The translations under genes were made by a program, and so were the position numbers. Positions 9,928-20,996 of a stretch of DNA of 64,000 nt are shown here, piece by piece (positions within the stretch are counted from its first letter, which is position 1; every line of letters begins with the position of its first letter). Below the pieces are notes generated by a model, which ran no database searches, was not told where the DNA came from, and was given only the letters and a program-made list of their open reading frames with translations. This DNA comes from Miscanthus floridulus (Eukaryota; Streptophyta; Magnoliopsida; Poales; Poaceae). The DNA lies in assembly GCF_019320115.1 (NCBI RefSeq), contig NC_089591.1, positions 56,296,078 to 56,360,077 of the forward strand. The letters run 5' to 3'.

Positions 9928-10155
9928 CACCTCAAGGTGAAGTGTGCCCACTTAGTCCCCGAGCCTGACAGTAGGTGACGCAGTCACATGGTGCCAGGGT
10001 CCAAAGTAGAAGAATAGCAAAAGACCAGCCAAACAGGCAGCCTGTCCCCGGGCATAGCCCCAAAATGAGAAAAGCACATTCACCACAAGGTGAAGTATGC
10101 CCACTTAGTCCCCGAGCCTGACAGTAGGTGACGTGGTCACGTGGTGCCAGGGTCA
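9928..10155 (-). repeat. two repeated polypurine-like modules of J
   Basis: Blocks 9928-10001 and 10081-10155 are near copies. On the - strand each reads from a CCCTGGCACCA motif through GGCTCGGGGACTAAG to CACACTTCACCTTG or a close variant. The GCTCGGGGACTA core equals the true polypurine tract next to the LTR, so the element carries several internal copies of its plus-strand primer signal. Element K has the same module at 28494-28653. A partial third copy is visible near 9835-9855. Confidence 0.8.
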
Positions 10156-10500
10156 GAAATAGCAGTCAACAGAAGAAAGTCCCCAGTGTGGCAAGGAACC
10201 AAGTCGTACTGATAATGCAGTCCCCGAGCCTAAAATGGAAACCTTAGAGAAATCAAATCGCGGAGAAAAAACCAGAGTAATGGTTGTACAGTAGTAATTA
10301 CTGAGCCATAACAGATGGTGGAGAAGTCGGTGAATATTCGGTGAGCAGTAACAAATTACGATGATAAATGAGCGATACGGGCTGTAGTTGCGTGAAAGCT
10401 ACGGTAACGTCCCACCACGCTGTTGTGGAGAATTCGGAGAGGCGTAAATCATGGAGCGGTTTCCCAAAAACCCTCGAACGCGAAGGTGGGAGAGTGCTTT
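10156..10500 (-). other. J internal sequence without recognised content
   Basis: This is a continuation of J between the repeated modules and the insertion point of element A. It has another GGCTCGGGGACTGC motif at about 10220-10235 on the - strand but no recognised reading frame. Confidence 0.5.
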
Positions 10501-11813
10501 TGTGGTAGAACCGTCCGAAACAATGCACTTATGGAGGTGCTCATCTTCCTCAGACACTAAGCACCTCAAAAGCAAGCTACAGCGGGCGGTATCCGTCGAG
10601 CACACCCCAAGGGAGAGCCCGAAAGATCCACATTTTCCCCCAAGGGTCCAATAATGAGAATGAGTTACAATACTTAATTCATTTCATACATCTATAGTTC
10701 ATAAAAGTACATTATTACATTTCCAAAGTCAGAGTGTGGAATATTAAACAGCGGAATAAAAATAAACATCTAGCGATAAAGAGCAAGGATCTGTCTGTGC
10801 CCACCAGAAGAATCCTTCACACAATGGTACTCCTCAAGCATTACCTACAACAGGGGTAAATAAACCCTGAGTATATAATGTACACGCAAGACTTATCCGA
10901 CTAATGGGAATAGTTTCTCGACTCCAAGGGATATGCAAAGCTTTATGGTTTGCTGGTTTCCTTTTTGTAGAAAGCAATACTAATAGTGAGTCCTTATTTA
11001 TGTTATTATTAGTAGACATGATTAATTTATTATCTAGCCATTCTATGTAAGCACCTATTCTACTTTCAAGCAAGAGTAGAGCAATCAGTTCCATTTCATG
11101 ACCTTTCCTCTTTCAGTTCTTACTACGATGCTAGAGTTAAGACAAGTCATACCGACACGGTGGTGATTCGTGAATCAATGTGCCCAGCTGGGTACCCCAA
11201 AAACATATGCCCCGCTTGTACCCCAGTAACAAGCAGGACCAACCCATCACCCTCCTGTCAAGGGCTCTAGGTCCCCATCCAAACTTGGACCCCTAGCCCT
11301 CGCTTCTAAGTCCCGAACTTAGTGCAGTGCAAGGACCTCCACCATCCCTACCTCCAATCAGTCAGTTTGGAAAGAGCCGGAACCCATGATAAGAGAGCAA
11401 CAAGCCTTTTCTGTGCCCATACCCAAGTATGTGCTCGGGATAATAAACCTGTGACTTACCTTGCGTCCATTGCAACAGGCCGGTCCTTAACCGACACAGA
11501 TAGGGAAAAAGTGTAACCAAGCTATGCCCTGTTGGCCACAGTACACAACCTCTTACACCCACCAATACCCAAACCATATCCCCGCCCGGTCACCACTTTT
11601 CCTTTCCACAATTTTATCATGAGTGATCATAATTATCACCTATTGTGAGTAATGGCAGGTTACTCACGCTACCGAAATCCTGAGCATAGTAGCTACTCAA
11701 CCTATACTAGTAGGACTCATAGGTAGATATATTTATGCATGTAGTTTCCATAAAATGCCTGTAACGTAAATGCACATCATATATGTTCAGTGATCATTTA
11801 AAATAAGGGTCAT

Positions 11814-11969
11814 GCACTGGGGCTTGCCTTGGGCAGGCGGTGGCTCAATAAAATCAGCACCAAAAGGCTTCGGGGCTCCCTCCTACATGAGGATCTCCTC
11901 ATCATACTCCTCAATGACTTCCCCGTAATCTTGTTCGTCCATGGGCATGAACTCTACCAACTCGTGATC
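11814..11969 (-). pseudogene. short acidic reading frame in the A 3' LTR
   Basis: This 52-codon frame begins DHELVEFM, runs through EVIEEYDEEILM, then an in-frame TAG, EGAPKPFGADF and QGKPQC. Its length equals that of the copy in LTR D (156 bases), and the stop is at the same codon. The B LTR copy near 21635-21775 has one frameshift but is otherwise alike. I do not recognise a protein family. It may be an exon remnant or an untranslated element. Confidence 0.45.
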
Positions 11970-12238
11970 TACATGCATGACATGATGAAGCAACACTTAG
12001 TAATACGGCAATAATAGCTCTTAAAATATAAATACATCTATCAAGCTACTAGGCTAGTTCTACCGACTAAGGTGCTAAGTTACCCATTGTTACCATTAAC
12101 AAGTATGAAGCATGACATATATTATCTTCGCAACTAAAGGTATTCTTACTCTTAATACCAATTTACTCTATATATAATAAAACAAGGGGTACTAGCTACT
12201 CTATTTATCAACCTACTCTAGGGCTACAAAAATTATAG

Positions 12239-13443
12239 TGTCGGGTTCATAAACCCGGGGTCCCTCATGGACTGGCTTCCCAGCAAAGGCTTGGCCCAGC
12301 AGACAATGTTGTGAACCAATGCGCAAACTCTTGGGAAGGCCTGGCCGAGGAGGAACGGTGCCCGCTTCCGACTCCGGCCCACCTCTCTGACCAGAGCGCT
12401 CACTTCGGTCTCTAGCCCACCTCCGGACGACCTCTCTGATCGGAAGGCCTGGCCAAACACCACTTCCGACTCTGACCCGCTTCTCCGACCATGGATGCGC
12501 CGAACCCCTGCTTACAGCTCTTCTTCGACTAGCACAATCAGAGCCGACTGGGACCAACCGACCGGGGATGCCCGCTCGGTAAGGACCAGGATACAGACAG
12601 AGAAAGTAAGGCAGGGCACCCAAGTCAAACGTAATGCCAATGACCATACCCTGTACACCTTTAGGACAATACCCTGCAACCTCCCTAGCATGACAGAGCC
12701 CAAGCAGTGTTGTAGGCACTGACATTTTCCCCAATAGTGTTGTGGGTGCCATCAACTCCCATATCAGACAAATACGGTAAGGCTCTCCCACGTGCCTCTA
12801 AGGCATCAACAGTGTTGTGGGTGCCGATATTTACCATACCAGGCGAACATGGTAAAACCCTCTAGGTAACAACAGTATGGTAGGCACCGACATCTACCAT
12901 ACCTGAAGAAGACGACGCAACCTCCCATGTGCATATGACACTAAAATAGTATTATGGGTGCCTACCATCATCTTGTACCCACCGATGTGGGCAACAAGAC
13001 TTAGTAAGCATACGCACTCTCTCCCTCTCACTTGTAAGGCCATCCCCTTCATCTATAAAAGGGGATGCTCTCTCTCCAACATGACTCAGTTGCTTCAGAT
13101 CGATTAGGTTCACTAGTACACCACAACAGAACCTCCAGGTTCAAACCACAAGCACACACTCAAACACATAGCACATAGTAGAGCTCCCATCACTCTTGGC
13201 CCCTCTCACCAGAGTCCGACTAGACCTCTTGTACCTCCCGTCTTTCTCCTTCTCATTTGTAACCCCACCACAAACTTTGAGCACTTGGGCTCAGGAATAA
13301 AGTCACTGACCGACTCAAACTAGACGTAGGGTATATTGCCTGAACCAATATAAACCTTGTGTCATTGAGTGCTAGGCCACCTCCGATCACATTGTATGAC
13401 AAAACTATAAATATTTACGTGTTGGTCACTTTCTACACCGACA
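12239..13443 (+). mobile_element. solo LTR of the F family (1,205 bp)
   Basis: It runs from TGTCGGGTTCATAAACC to CTACACCGACA, with perfect inverted ends TGTCGG/CCGACA. It is similar along its length to the 5' LTR of element F (53773-55017), including the TATA block and the GGGCTCAGGAATAAAGTCA block. Flanks are TATAG (12234-12238) and TACAA (13444-13448). The uninterrupted LTR B has TACAG here, so each copy of the duplication has changed by one base. There is no internal region, hence a solo LTR formed by LTR-LTR recombination. Confidence 0.92.
13054..13060 (+). promoter_or_regulatory. TATA box of F-family solo LTR
   Basis: CATCTATAAAAGGGGATGC is shared with the F 5' LTR at 54615-54633. It would be the core promoter of the element. 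Confidence 0.65.
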
Positions 13444-15878
13444 TACAATGAGTACATAATAATCTAATGATCTTAGTGTAAAAATTTCATGGCTAAAGCC
13501 ATCATCAATTTGCCACAAAAATTCCTACAAATATTAAGCTAAGTAATACTAATCTTTCTAAATTGAATTTATGAACCTACCCTTATCACAGCTAACAATA
13601 AACTAACTACACTAATAGATAGATGGCATTTTTGTGAACCTAACAAATTTTGTTTCACTATTTTTGGACATCTATAAGATTTAGTATAATTTATCAAAGT
13701 TCAGCTCAAAACTAAATTGAATAAACATTCATAACTTTACTGGAAATTGAAAAACCTAATTCTACCGTGTGGCCCAAGATGCAAGTGGCTTGGCCTAGTT
13801 TGGCACAATGCGTGCGCGCGCGCGATGCTTGGCGTGGCCCACACGGGGGCGTGGCCCTGCTGGGCGACGACGGCCCACGACGGGGAGGCCCGCACGCTTC
13901 TGCTGTTTTGCGAAAATGGCCCTGACCTAACGGCGAATCACTTTGAGACCCATGACACTATTTCTATAGTCATCTACCTCGCAGATAAGCCCTCGGAACA
14001 ACCAGTCTTCGCAACAACGATACCCTCGGGCACCCGCACGCGCACTGGCGTGGCAGCACTGGCACAGGGCAATTACGCCGACCAGACCATCCCTTCCCCG
14101 CACTATCTACGGAGCTGATACCTTACTAGGCTTGAACGCGAAGCACTAGGTGAAGGAAGTGTGAGCTGGGATGCTGCAGCAAGGCCAGTCCATGGCGGCG
14201 AAGCTCCTGTAATCACGGCGGTGGCGTTTCGGTGAGTTACAACAACGCGGATAAATTGGGGTAGCTAGTGAGCTCAAGGAACTCACCATAGAACCAATCG
14301 AGGCTGTGGTTCGACCAGAGGTGGCCTGAGCCAAGCTAGCTGTGTGCGCACGGACGGTGCGGTGGTGCACGGCGGTGGCAAGGCTACATTAGGGGAGGCT
14401 AGGCGATGGTAGAGATTAGGCAAAGTTGCGCGCGGTGATGAGCAGGTGGAGGCAAAGTTAGCGGGGCGACGAATTGACATGACCTGCACTGGATAGGGAG
14501 CTTGCCTTCGACGCGTGCCATGGCGGTCTTAATGACCCGACGAGAGGAAAACTCTGAATTAGAGCATGGCACGGCGAGGCTCGCTACAAGGTGGGGTCAG
14601 GCGGTTGGCTGGCTACACAACGGAGTTGCGGACAGGGTTAATTGGACCGAGGTGGCTCCATTGACCTGAATTCAGAGGAGCGGGTCCGGCGACCACGGCG
14701 GTAGAGGAACAGGGAAGACTGGCATGGCGTGGCTCATTGCTGTTGTGGTGGGACGTGGCTGTCACTTTGGTGTACAGTCGCCAAAGGCTACAGGGTGATG
14801 GGGAAACGGCCAATGTGCTTAGGATGGTGGGCCGCACGGCCATAAACCGCAAGCCGACGACGGTGGCTCGGCCCACGCGCAGCAGCGGATGGCGCCGGTC
14901 TAAGAAGGCAGTAGTGCAGCATTGTCGAGTGCCGATGTGACGGCAAGGCAGGCGGGCAAGGCAACGTGCGGCAGGGCCAAGTGTGGCCACACGCTCATGG
15001 TACTACACAGGCCAGCGCAAGGCGGCAGAGCGGTAGGCGGACGCAACGACAGTGGCAGAGCACACGTGGGAGACTTCGCACAAGCGGCCACGGCTAGCAG
15101 TAGCGCTGTGACATGATGCACAGAGTCAGTGACATGACAAAGTAGCGACAGTGGGCAGGCCAGAGTAGTGGGCCCACGATGATGATGGTGGTGGCTGAGC
15201 GGCCAGGACGCTGGGCGCGACGTGCTCGTGCGTGCGCGGGTGCTTGCGTGCGTGAGCGCGTGCACGAGCATGGCAGTGGGGCGTGAAGCCCACACAGCAG
15301 CGCACACAGGTGCATGCATGGCGAGCGGTGACGCTGGCTAGTCACGGTGACCGCGGCCAGATGCTGCGACCATTCGGAAAAGTGTCTTGCACGCTTTTTA
15401 AAGCTACCAAAAAAATCCAACTCGATGATCCAGTTGCTAAACTAATTATTTAACGCTCGAGATGGGATGTCAAGCTACTAAAACAAACCCTAAAACCATG
15501 CTACTACTTAAACTAATTCTCCTATAAAAATTCACAAACTTCACTTCGTCGATCCATTTTCTGAGCTATTAAGTAAGCTATCTAGCGAATCCCATTCTCG
15601 ACCACAAGTATTTCATTGCCACCTACGAAGTTCATACTACAAACTTTATTAAAGTGTCGGGTATGTGTTCTATAGCATTTTCGTTCAATAAAAATTCATC
15701 TAGAACCCTAAGTGACACAACGTGACATGAAATATAACATTCGTTTCATGTTTCCGATAAACGTTTCAAGTTCTGTATATTGCTTTACACCCTATATTAC
15801 ACACATTTACATATAAGTATGATGCTCATGCAGTGTTTTAGCGACAGACTATACAGTGTAACACCAAGGGTGTTACAA

Positions 15879-15896
15879 TCTACCCCCCTAAAACAA
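15879..15896 (-). other. polypurine tract of chromovirus A
   Basis: On the - strand TTTTAGGGGGGTAGAT abuts the LTR start TGTAACACC. This is the primer site for plus-strand synthesis and confirms which LTR is the 3' one. Confidence 0.85.
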
Positions 15897-15964
15897 AATC
15901 TCGACCCGAGATTTTATATGCCTAGTGTGGGAAGAAGATAGGAAATACATTTCAATGTAAACCA

Positions 15965-17592
15965 CTACCTATCAGATCCAGAGAGAAGATAGGGGTAATG
16001 CTTCAGTATATAGCTCTCTTGTTCCCACGTGGCCTCATCCTCAGAGTGGTTTTGCCACTGCACCTTGTAGAACTTTACTACACTATTCTTTGTCACTCTT
16101 TCCTTTTCATCTAGGATTTTGATAGGGTGCTCAATATAAGTCAAATCAGACTGGAGTGGAAGTCCTTCAATTTCTACAGCTTCATCAGGAACCCAGCAAA
16201 CATTTCTTCAATTACGATACATGAAACACATTGTGTACCGTAGATAAAATATCATGAAGCTAGAGACGGTAAGCAACTTGGCCACACTGCTTCCAAATTT
16301 TGTAAGGACCCACGTATCAGGGAGCTAGCTTGTCATGGATACCAAACCGATGCACTCCTCTTATAGGAGACACATTGAGGTACACATAATCCCCAACTAC
16401 AAACTGCAAGGGCCTTCTTCACTTGTCCATATAGGCTTTCCGACGGCTCTAAGCTGCCTTCAAATGGCTCTGAATAATGATGACTTGTTCACGAGCCTAT
16501 TTGATGAAATTAGGCCCAAAATATCCACGGTCTCTCACTTCAACCCAGTTTAGTGATGTCCTACATTTCTTCCCATATAAAGCTTCAAATGGTGCCATAC
16601 GAATGCTCTCTTGGTAGCTATTATTGTAAGAAAATTCAGCTAACTTCAGGCATTCATCTCACTTCTCAGGAAAAGAAATGGCACGAGCTCTCAACATGTC
16701 CTCGAGCACCTAGTTTTCCCTTTTGGTTTGGCCATCAGTCTGGGGGTGATAGGCTAAACTATGGAGGAGACTAGTTCCAAGACACTCCTAGAGTTGCTCC
16801 CAGAAGCGGTAGACAAAAACTGATCCTTTATCAGAGATGATAGTAAGGGGAACTCCGTGTAGGGTCACAATCCGGTCCAAGTACAACTCGGCATACTTTC
16901 TAGCAGAATATGTGGAATTCAATGGGAGAAAATGAGCTGACTTGGTAAGGCGATCCGCAATGACCTAGATAGAGTTATAGCCCTTGGATGTGTGGGGTAA
17001 ACCCACAATGAAGTACATGGAAATATCCTCCCATTTCCAAACAGGAATAGGCAAGGGCCATAAATATCCTAGAGTTCGCATATGATCGGCCTTCATTCTC
17101 TCACAAGTGTCGCACTCCATGACGTACTGGGTGATGTCTTGCTTCATGTTGGACCACCTAGTACAAGTGGCGCAAAATCATGATACATCTTGTTGCTGCC
17201 AGGATGGATAGACAGCTTTGAATGGTATCTTCATTCAAAATCTTCCTTTTTAGCTCCTCATTTGATGGAACCACCAATTTATCCTTGTACCTCACTACAT
17301 CTTGCTCATCAATACTAAAGTGAGGACCACGCCCTTCGGCAATCAATTTCCTGATGTGAGGAATTTCTTTAGTGTTTTGCCTTTGCTCCAGAATAATCTG
17401 CTCAAGCAACTCTGAGGTCAAGACAATGTGAGCTAGCACCTCTGCATGGTTGAGAGACAAAGGTGTTTCCTCAACCTGATGTGACTTTCGACTCAAGGCA
17501 TCAGCTACCACATTGGCCTTTCCTAGGTGGTAATGTACCTCCAAGTTATAATCCTTGATCAATTCCAACCATCTCCTTTGCCTCATATTCAA
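15965..17592 (-). pseudogene. integrase with C-terminal chromodomain, chromovirus A
   Basis: The zinc-binding part ends with a CDTCERMKADH block near 17090. The catalytic core follows, with WEDISMYFIVGLP (about 17020; expected Asp region, M-Y where M-D is usual), IISDKGSVF near 16850 and YNNSYQ...APFEALYG near 16600. A GDYVYLNVSP region precedes the chromodomain, where KFYKVQWQNHSEDEATWE is readable at 16025-16090. The frame stops at 15965-15967. The enzyme inserts the DNA copy, and the chromodomain is thought to guide it to histone-marked chromatin. At least ten stops, mostly TAG, break the frame. The chromodomain places the element among the chromoviruses. Confidence 0.88.
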
Positions 17593-18901
17593 CTCAGACT
17601 AAGTGAAGATATATTTGAGGCTCTTATGATCTATAAAAATATACACTTTGTTGCCCAACAGATAGTGCCTCCAAATTTTTAGAGCGTGGACCACAGTAGC
17701 CAGCTCTAAATCATGAGTGGGGTAATTCACTTCATGCTTTTTCAGTTGGCGCGAAGCATAAGCTATCACACTGCCCATCCTGCATAAGCACACATCCCAA
17801 CCCTATCTTTGAGGCATCACAATATACATCAAAGGGTCTGTAAATATCTGGTTGGGCCAACACAGGAGCAGTGGTAAGAAATGTCTTCAAAGCTTGGAAG
17901 GCTTCTTCATAGGCTAGGCTCCAATCAAACTTGGCTTCTTTTTGGAGCAGCTTGGTCATCGGTTGAGCTATCTTGAAGAAGTCTAGAATGAAATGCCGAT
18001 AGTACCCAGCTAGACCAAGGAATTGACGCATCTAGTGCACAGACTTGGGAGACTTCCAATTCAACACATCTTTCACGTTGCTGGGATCTATAGAAATGCC
18101 GTCAGGTGTCAGCACATGCCCTAAAAACTGCACTCAATCTAACCAAAATTCACACTTGCTGAATTTAACATACAGCTTGTGTTCCCTCAATCGAGCCAGT
18201 ACTATCCGAAGGTGTTGGGCATGCTCTTCATCATTCTTGGAATATATCAGGATATCATCAATGAATATCACAACAAACTTGTCCAGCTCCGGCATAAAAA
18301 CTGAATTCATCAGGTACATGAAGAATGCAGGAGCATTGGTGAGACCAAAAGACATTACTAAGTACTCATATAGCTCATACTTAGTAGAAAAAGCCGTCTT
18401 TGGTATATCTTGTGGTCTAATCTTGATCTGATGATAGCCTGAACAAAGGTCAATTTTGGAGAACGCCTTGGCACCAGCTAGTTGATTGAACAAAGTATCT
18501 ATGTGGGGCAAAGGATACTTGTCCTTAATGGTTACCGCATTAAGAGGGTGATAATCCGCACACATCCAAAGAGTGTCATCCTTCTTCTTCACAAAAATTG
18601 TTGGGCAATCCCATGGTGAGGAGCTAGGACGGATGAAGCTTTTTTCCAACAACTCTTCCAGCTGCTTCTTCATTTTTGCCAATTCCTTCAGAGCCATGCG
18701 GTACGGCTGTCGAGAGATAGGAGCAGTACCAGGCTCTAGCTCAATGGAGAATTCCACCTCTCTGTCCGGTGGCAACCTAGGTAGATCTTCAAGAAAAACA
18801 TCCAGGAACTCACATACCACAGGAATAAAGGTAAGATCAGGAGAGGCTTCAACATGAGCAACAACAGGTAAGACTGGATCTGAGGGTACAGGAAGAGACA
18901 T
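17480..18901 (-). pseudogene. reverse transcriptase and RNase H, chromovirus A
   Basis: The RT is readable almost without break. [15 protein letters not shown] and [16 protein letters not shown] are followed by [31 protein letters not shown] and the active site [10 protein letters not shown] near 18235-18262. Then come [14 protein letters not shown] and LGHVLTPDGI. RNase H follows with [18 protein letters not shown] (about 17800-17850), [18 protein letters not shown] and [10 protein letters not shown], ending with [13 protein letters not shown] near 17500. The family uses these domains to make cDNA and remove the RNA template. Stops occur near 18132, 18034 and 17616, and a frameshift lies near 17760. 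Both RT Asp residues are present, but the chain is broken. Confidence 0.92.
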
Positions 18902-18949
18902 CCGATCCTCAGAGGAAGGAAGTCATAACTCCAATATTCTCTGCTTCAA

Positions 18950-19300
18950 ATCCAAGACTACTCCATATACCCACAACTAGTTCATCCCAAGAATTACATC
19001 AATGCCTTGCCCAAGCAGCACCATGAACTAGAGACGGTAGGTGTGAGTGGCTAATACCAAGCTCACTGTGTCCGTCCGAGTATTGATGCACATCTGCGCA
19101 CCTAGAGTATGCATTCTATAGGCATATGGTATAGCCATAAGAGGTATATTGTGTCGGTCTACAAATCCCATGCTCATGAATGAATGTGACGCACCAGAAT
19201 CAAACAACACATAAGCTAGATGGGAATCAATGGTAAACATACCAGCCATCACCGGTTCCTGCTGTAATATCTACTCAGCATCTGTGAAATTCATGTGTCC
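18950..19300 (-). pseudogene. aspartic protease region, chromovirus A
   Basis: LFDSGASHSF (about 19175-19205) is the active-site Asp motif of retroelement proteases. GIDVILGMN near 18985 is the conserved second motif. A TAG after GMN and another after RL interrupt the chain. The protease normally cleaves the Gag-Pol polyprotein. Confidence 0.85.
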
Positions 19301-19384
19301 AGATCGGCTGACTAGCACTTTCTTCTTGATCGTTGTCCGCTTGACTAGCCTGGAGTTAGCCGATGGTTGAGCAGACTGGGCTAG

Positions 19385-20521
19385 CTAGTTTTGGGGACAC
19401 TCTCGGACATAGTGGCCATCCTTGCCACATTTGAAACAAGCACCCAGCTTGTTTCCCTATCCCAGACAAGGTGGGGCCTGCTGTCCTTGGGTCTACTAGT
19501 GTGGCACCTATTGTGTAGGTGTATGGTACTGTGTGGAAGAAGCCTGAGAAGTATGTTGGGGCTGTCGAAATGAATGCCCGCCTGATGATTGATAGGGCAC
19601 CTGTTAGACAACCTATATTTTTTTAGTTTAGGGGTGGCTAGAAGACCCCGTAGCCACCCGCTTATGCTTCCATTCCACCTAGGAATCTCGCTGTAAGCCC
19701 TCCATGTCGATGACATCATTCATCATTGCCCCAAAGGTCTGATAGTTCCCAGTATACAATTTCTCCAAAAGGCTACAAGAGAGGTCGCGATAGAAGCGAT
19801 CCCTCTTCTTCTCGTCTGCATCCACATGAGTTCCAGCATACTGGGACAAGTGATTGAATTTATTGACATAGTCCATCATGGACATACTACCTTGCTGAAG
19901 GTCTAGGAACTCAGTTAGCTTCCTGTTGAGAACACTAGTAAGAATATAAAATTCTCTAAATGCTACAGTGAACTCCTGCTAGGTCACCCGGTGATCTAGC
20001 TGCTGCATAGCATTGAAGGTATCTCACCATGCACTCGTAGACCCCAACAACTGTTGCGCTACAAAGCACACTTTCTGCTCATCAGTTACGTTGAGCAACA
20101 GAAACTTTTGCTCCAGAGTGCGAAGCCAATGCTCCGCATCTAGGGGCTTAGCTATAGGTGTGAAAGTGGGCGGGTGGGTCTTGAGGAAATCCTGGAAAGA
20201 GCAGGGCCCCTCAGGACCACGGGCACCACCTCCATTCCCACCATTGCCCTCGTGTCCTCCACGGGCGAAGCCAGCGACAGCCTATGCTAGTAGCTCCATG
20301 GCATGGGGTGACTCGCGGCGAGCAGCCATTGTTTCTGCCATCATCTCCGTGTGAGTCATCGGCGGTGGTGGTGGTGGTGGAGGAGGAGGAGGAGCCAATA
20401 GTGGAGCCTCATGGCTCTCTCCATTACCGTGCTCATTGGCTCGACCACTTTCACCTTGGCCCTCGCCAAGACCGTGGCCCGCACCGACACTAGTGCTCCC
20501 ACGTTCGGACCTCAGATTCAT
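19385..20521 (-). pseudogene. gag with CCHC zinc knuckle, chromovirus A
   Basis: Reading starts with MNLRSERG at 20521, which I chose as the first Met before the conserved gag blocks. A proline run of 11 residues follows, coded by a GGT/GGA trinucleotide tract at about 20363-20398. The capsid-like region reads DAEHWLRTLEQKF, WWDTFNAM and EFYILTSVLNRKLTEFLDL...MDYVNKFNHLSQYA. Near the end CFKCGKDGHYVRECP (about 19390-19440) is an intact CCHC knuckle, which binds RNA. Stops lie near 20279, 19980 and 19678. Gag would form the virus-like particle. The identification is firm. Confidence 0.88.
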
Positions 20522-20981
20522 CTATAAGAGATAGGAACCAACCACTTAGGACAACCTTCTAGATCAGAACAAGGGATTAGAGAAACGACGAGACATTTAT
20601 TAAAGCATTCTTTTTGTTATCCTATAAATTTACTAATCCAAATTATACGTGTAGGGGGGGACTTTAGTTTAAGCAAGATTCTATTATCATGATGCATGTA
20701 TCGGCCTATCCATTCACTCAAGCCAGAATATAGTGGCATTCACAAAATTTCGGCACATCACACACTCACTTTTCGTATGCTAAGCGATTTCTTATGCAAC
20801 GTAAGTCAGTGTACCTGTAGAAAACTGATTAGATAAAACCAGTGTCGCTATCCTAGATAGACCATATTGCTAGGGCTTATACTTATTTACATAACTTTAG
20901 CGCATCCTATTTTTCACAAAACTTTTGTTGGTCAAATTTTTAAGTTTTTGAAAAGAGTGATCAAATTTGTAACCCATTGTT

Positions 20982-20994
20982 GGCTCTAATACCA
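20982..20994 (-). other. primer binding site of chromovirus A
   Basis: The - strand reads TTGGTATTAGAGCC directly after the 5' LTR end. It is one base from the usual plant TGGTATCAGAGC site for the initiator-methionine tRNA. Confidence 0.85.
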
Positions 20995-20996
20995 AC

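Larger units (their letters stand above)
10501..15878 (-). mobile_element. 3' LTR of chromovirus A, interrupted by a solo LTR
   Basis: On the - strand it starts TGTAACACCCTTGGTGTT and ends GGTTCTACCACA. Without the inserted solo LTR (12239-13443 plus its 5-bp duplication) it is about 4,170 bases. It matches the 5' LTR throughout, except that the 5' LTR lacks the part equivalent to roughly 10520-11215. A GC-rich island occupies about 13750-15400 and an acidic reading frame 11814-11969. Confidence 0.88.

Noticed and set aside
12213..12791. Open frame of 192 codons on the - strand
   Set aside because: It crosses the border between LTR A and the solo LTR and runs against the solo LTR's orientation, so it is a chance frame in GC-rich LTR sequence.
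14600..15420. Overlapping alanine- and histidine-rich frames on the - strand (also 23357-23942)
   Set aside because: They lie in the GC-rich island of the chromovirus LTRs. The equivalent frames in the other LTR copy differ by frameshifts, so coding is unlikely.
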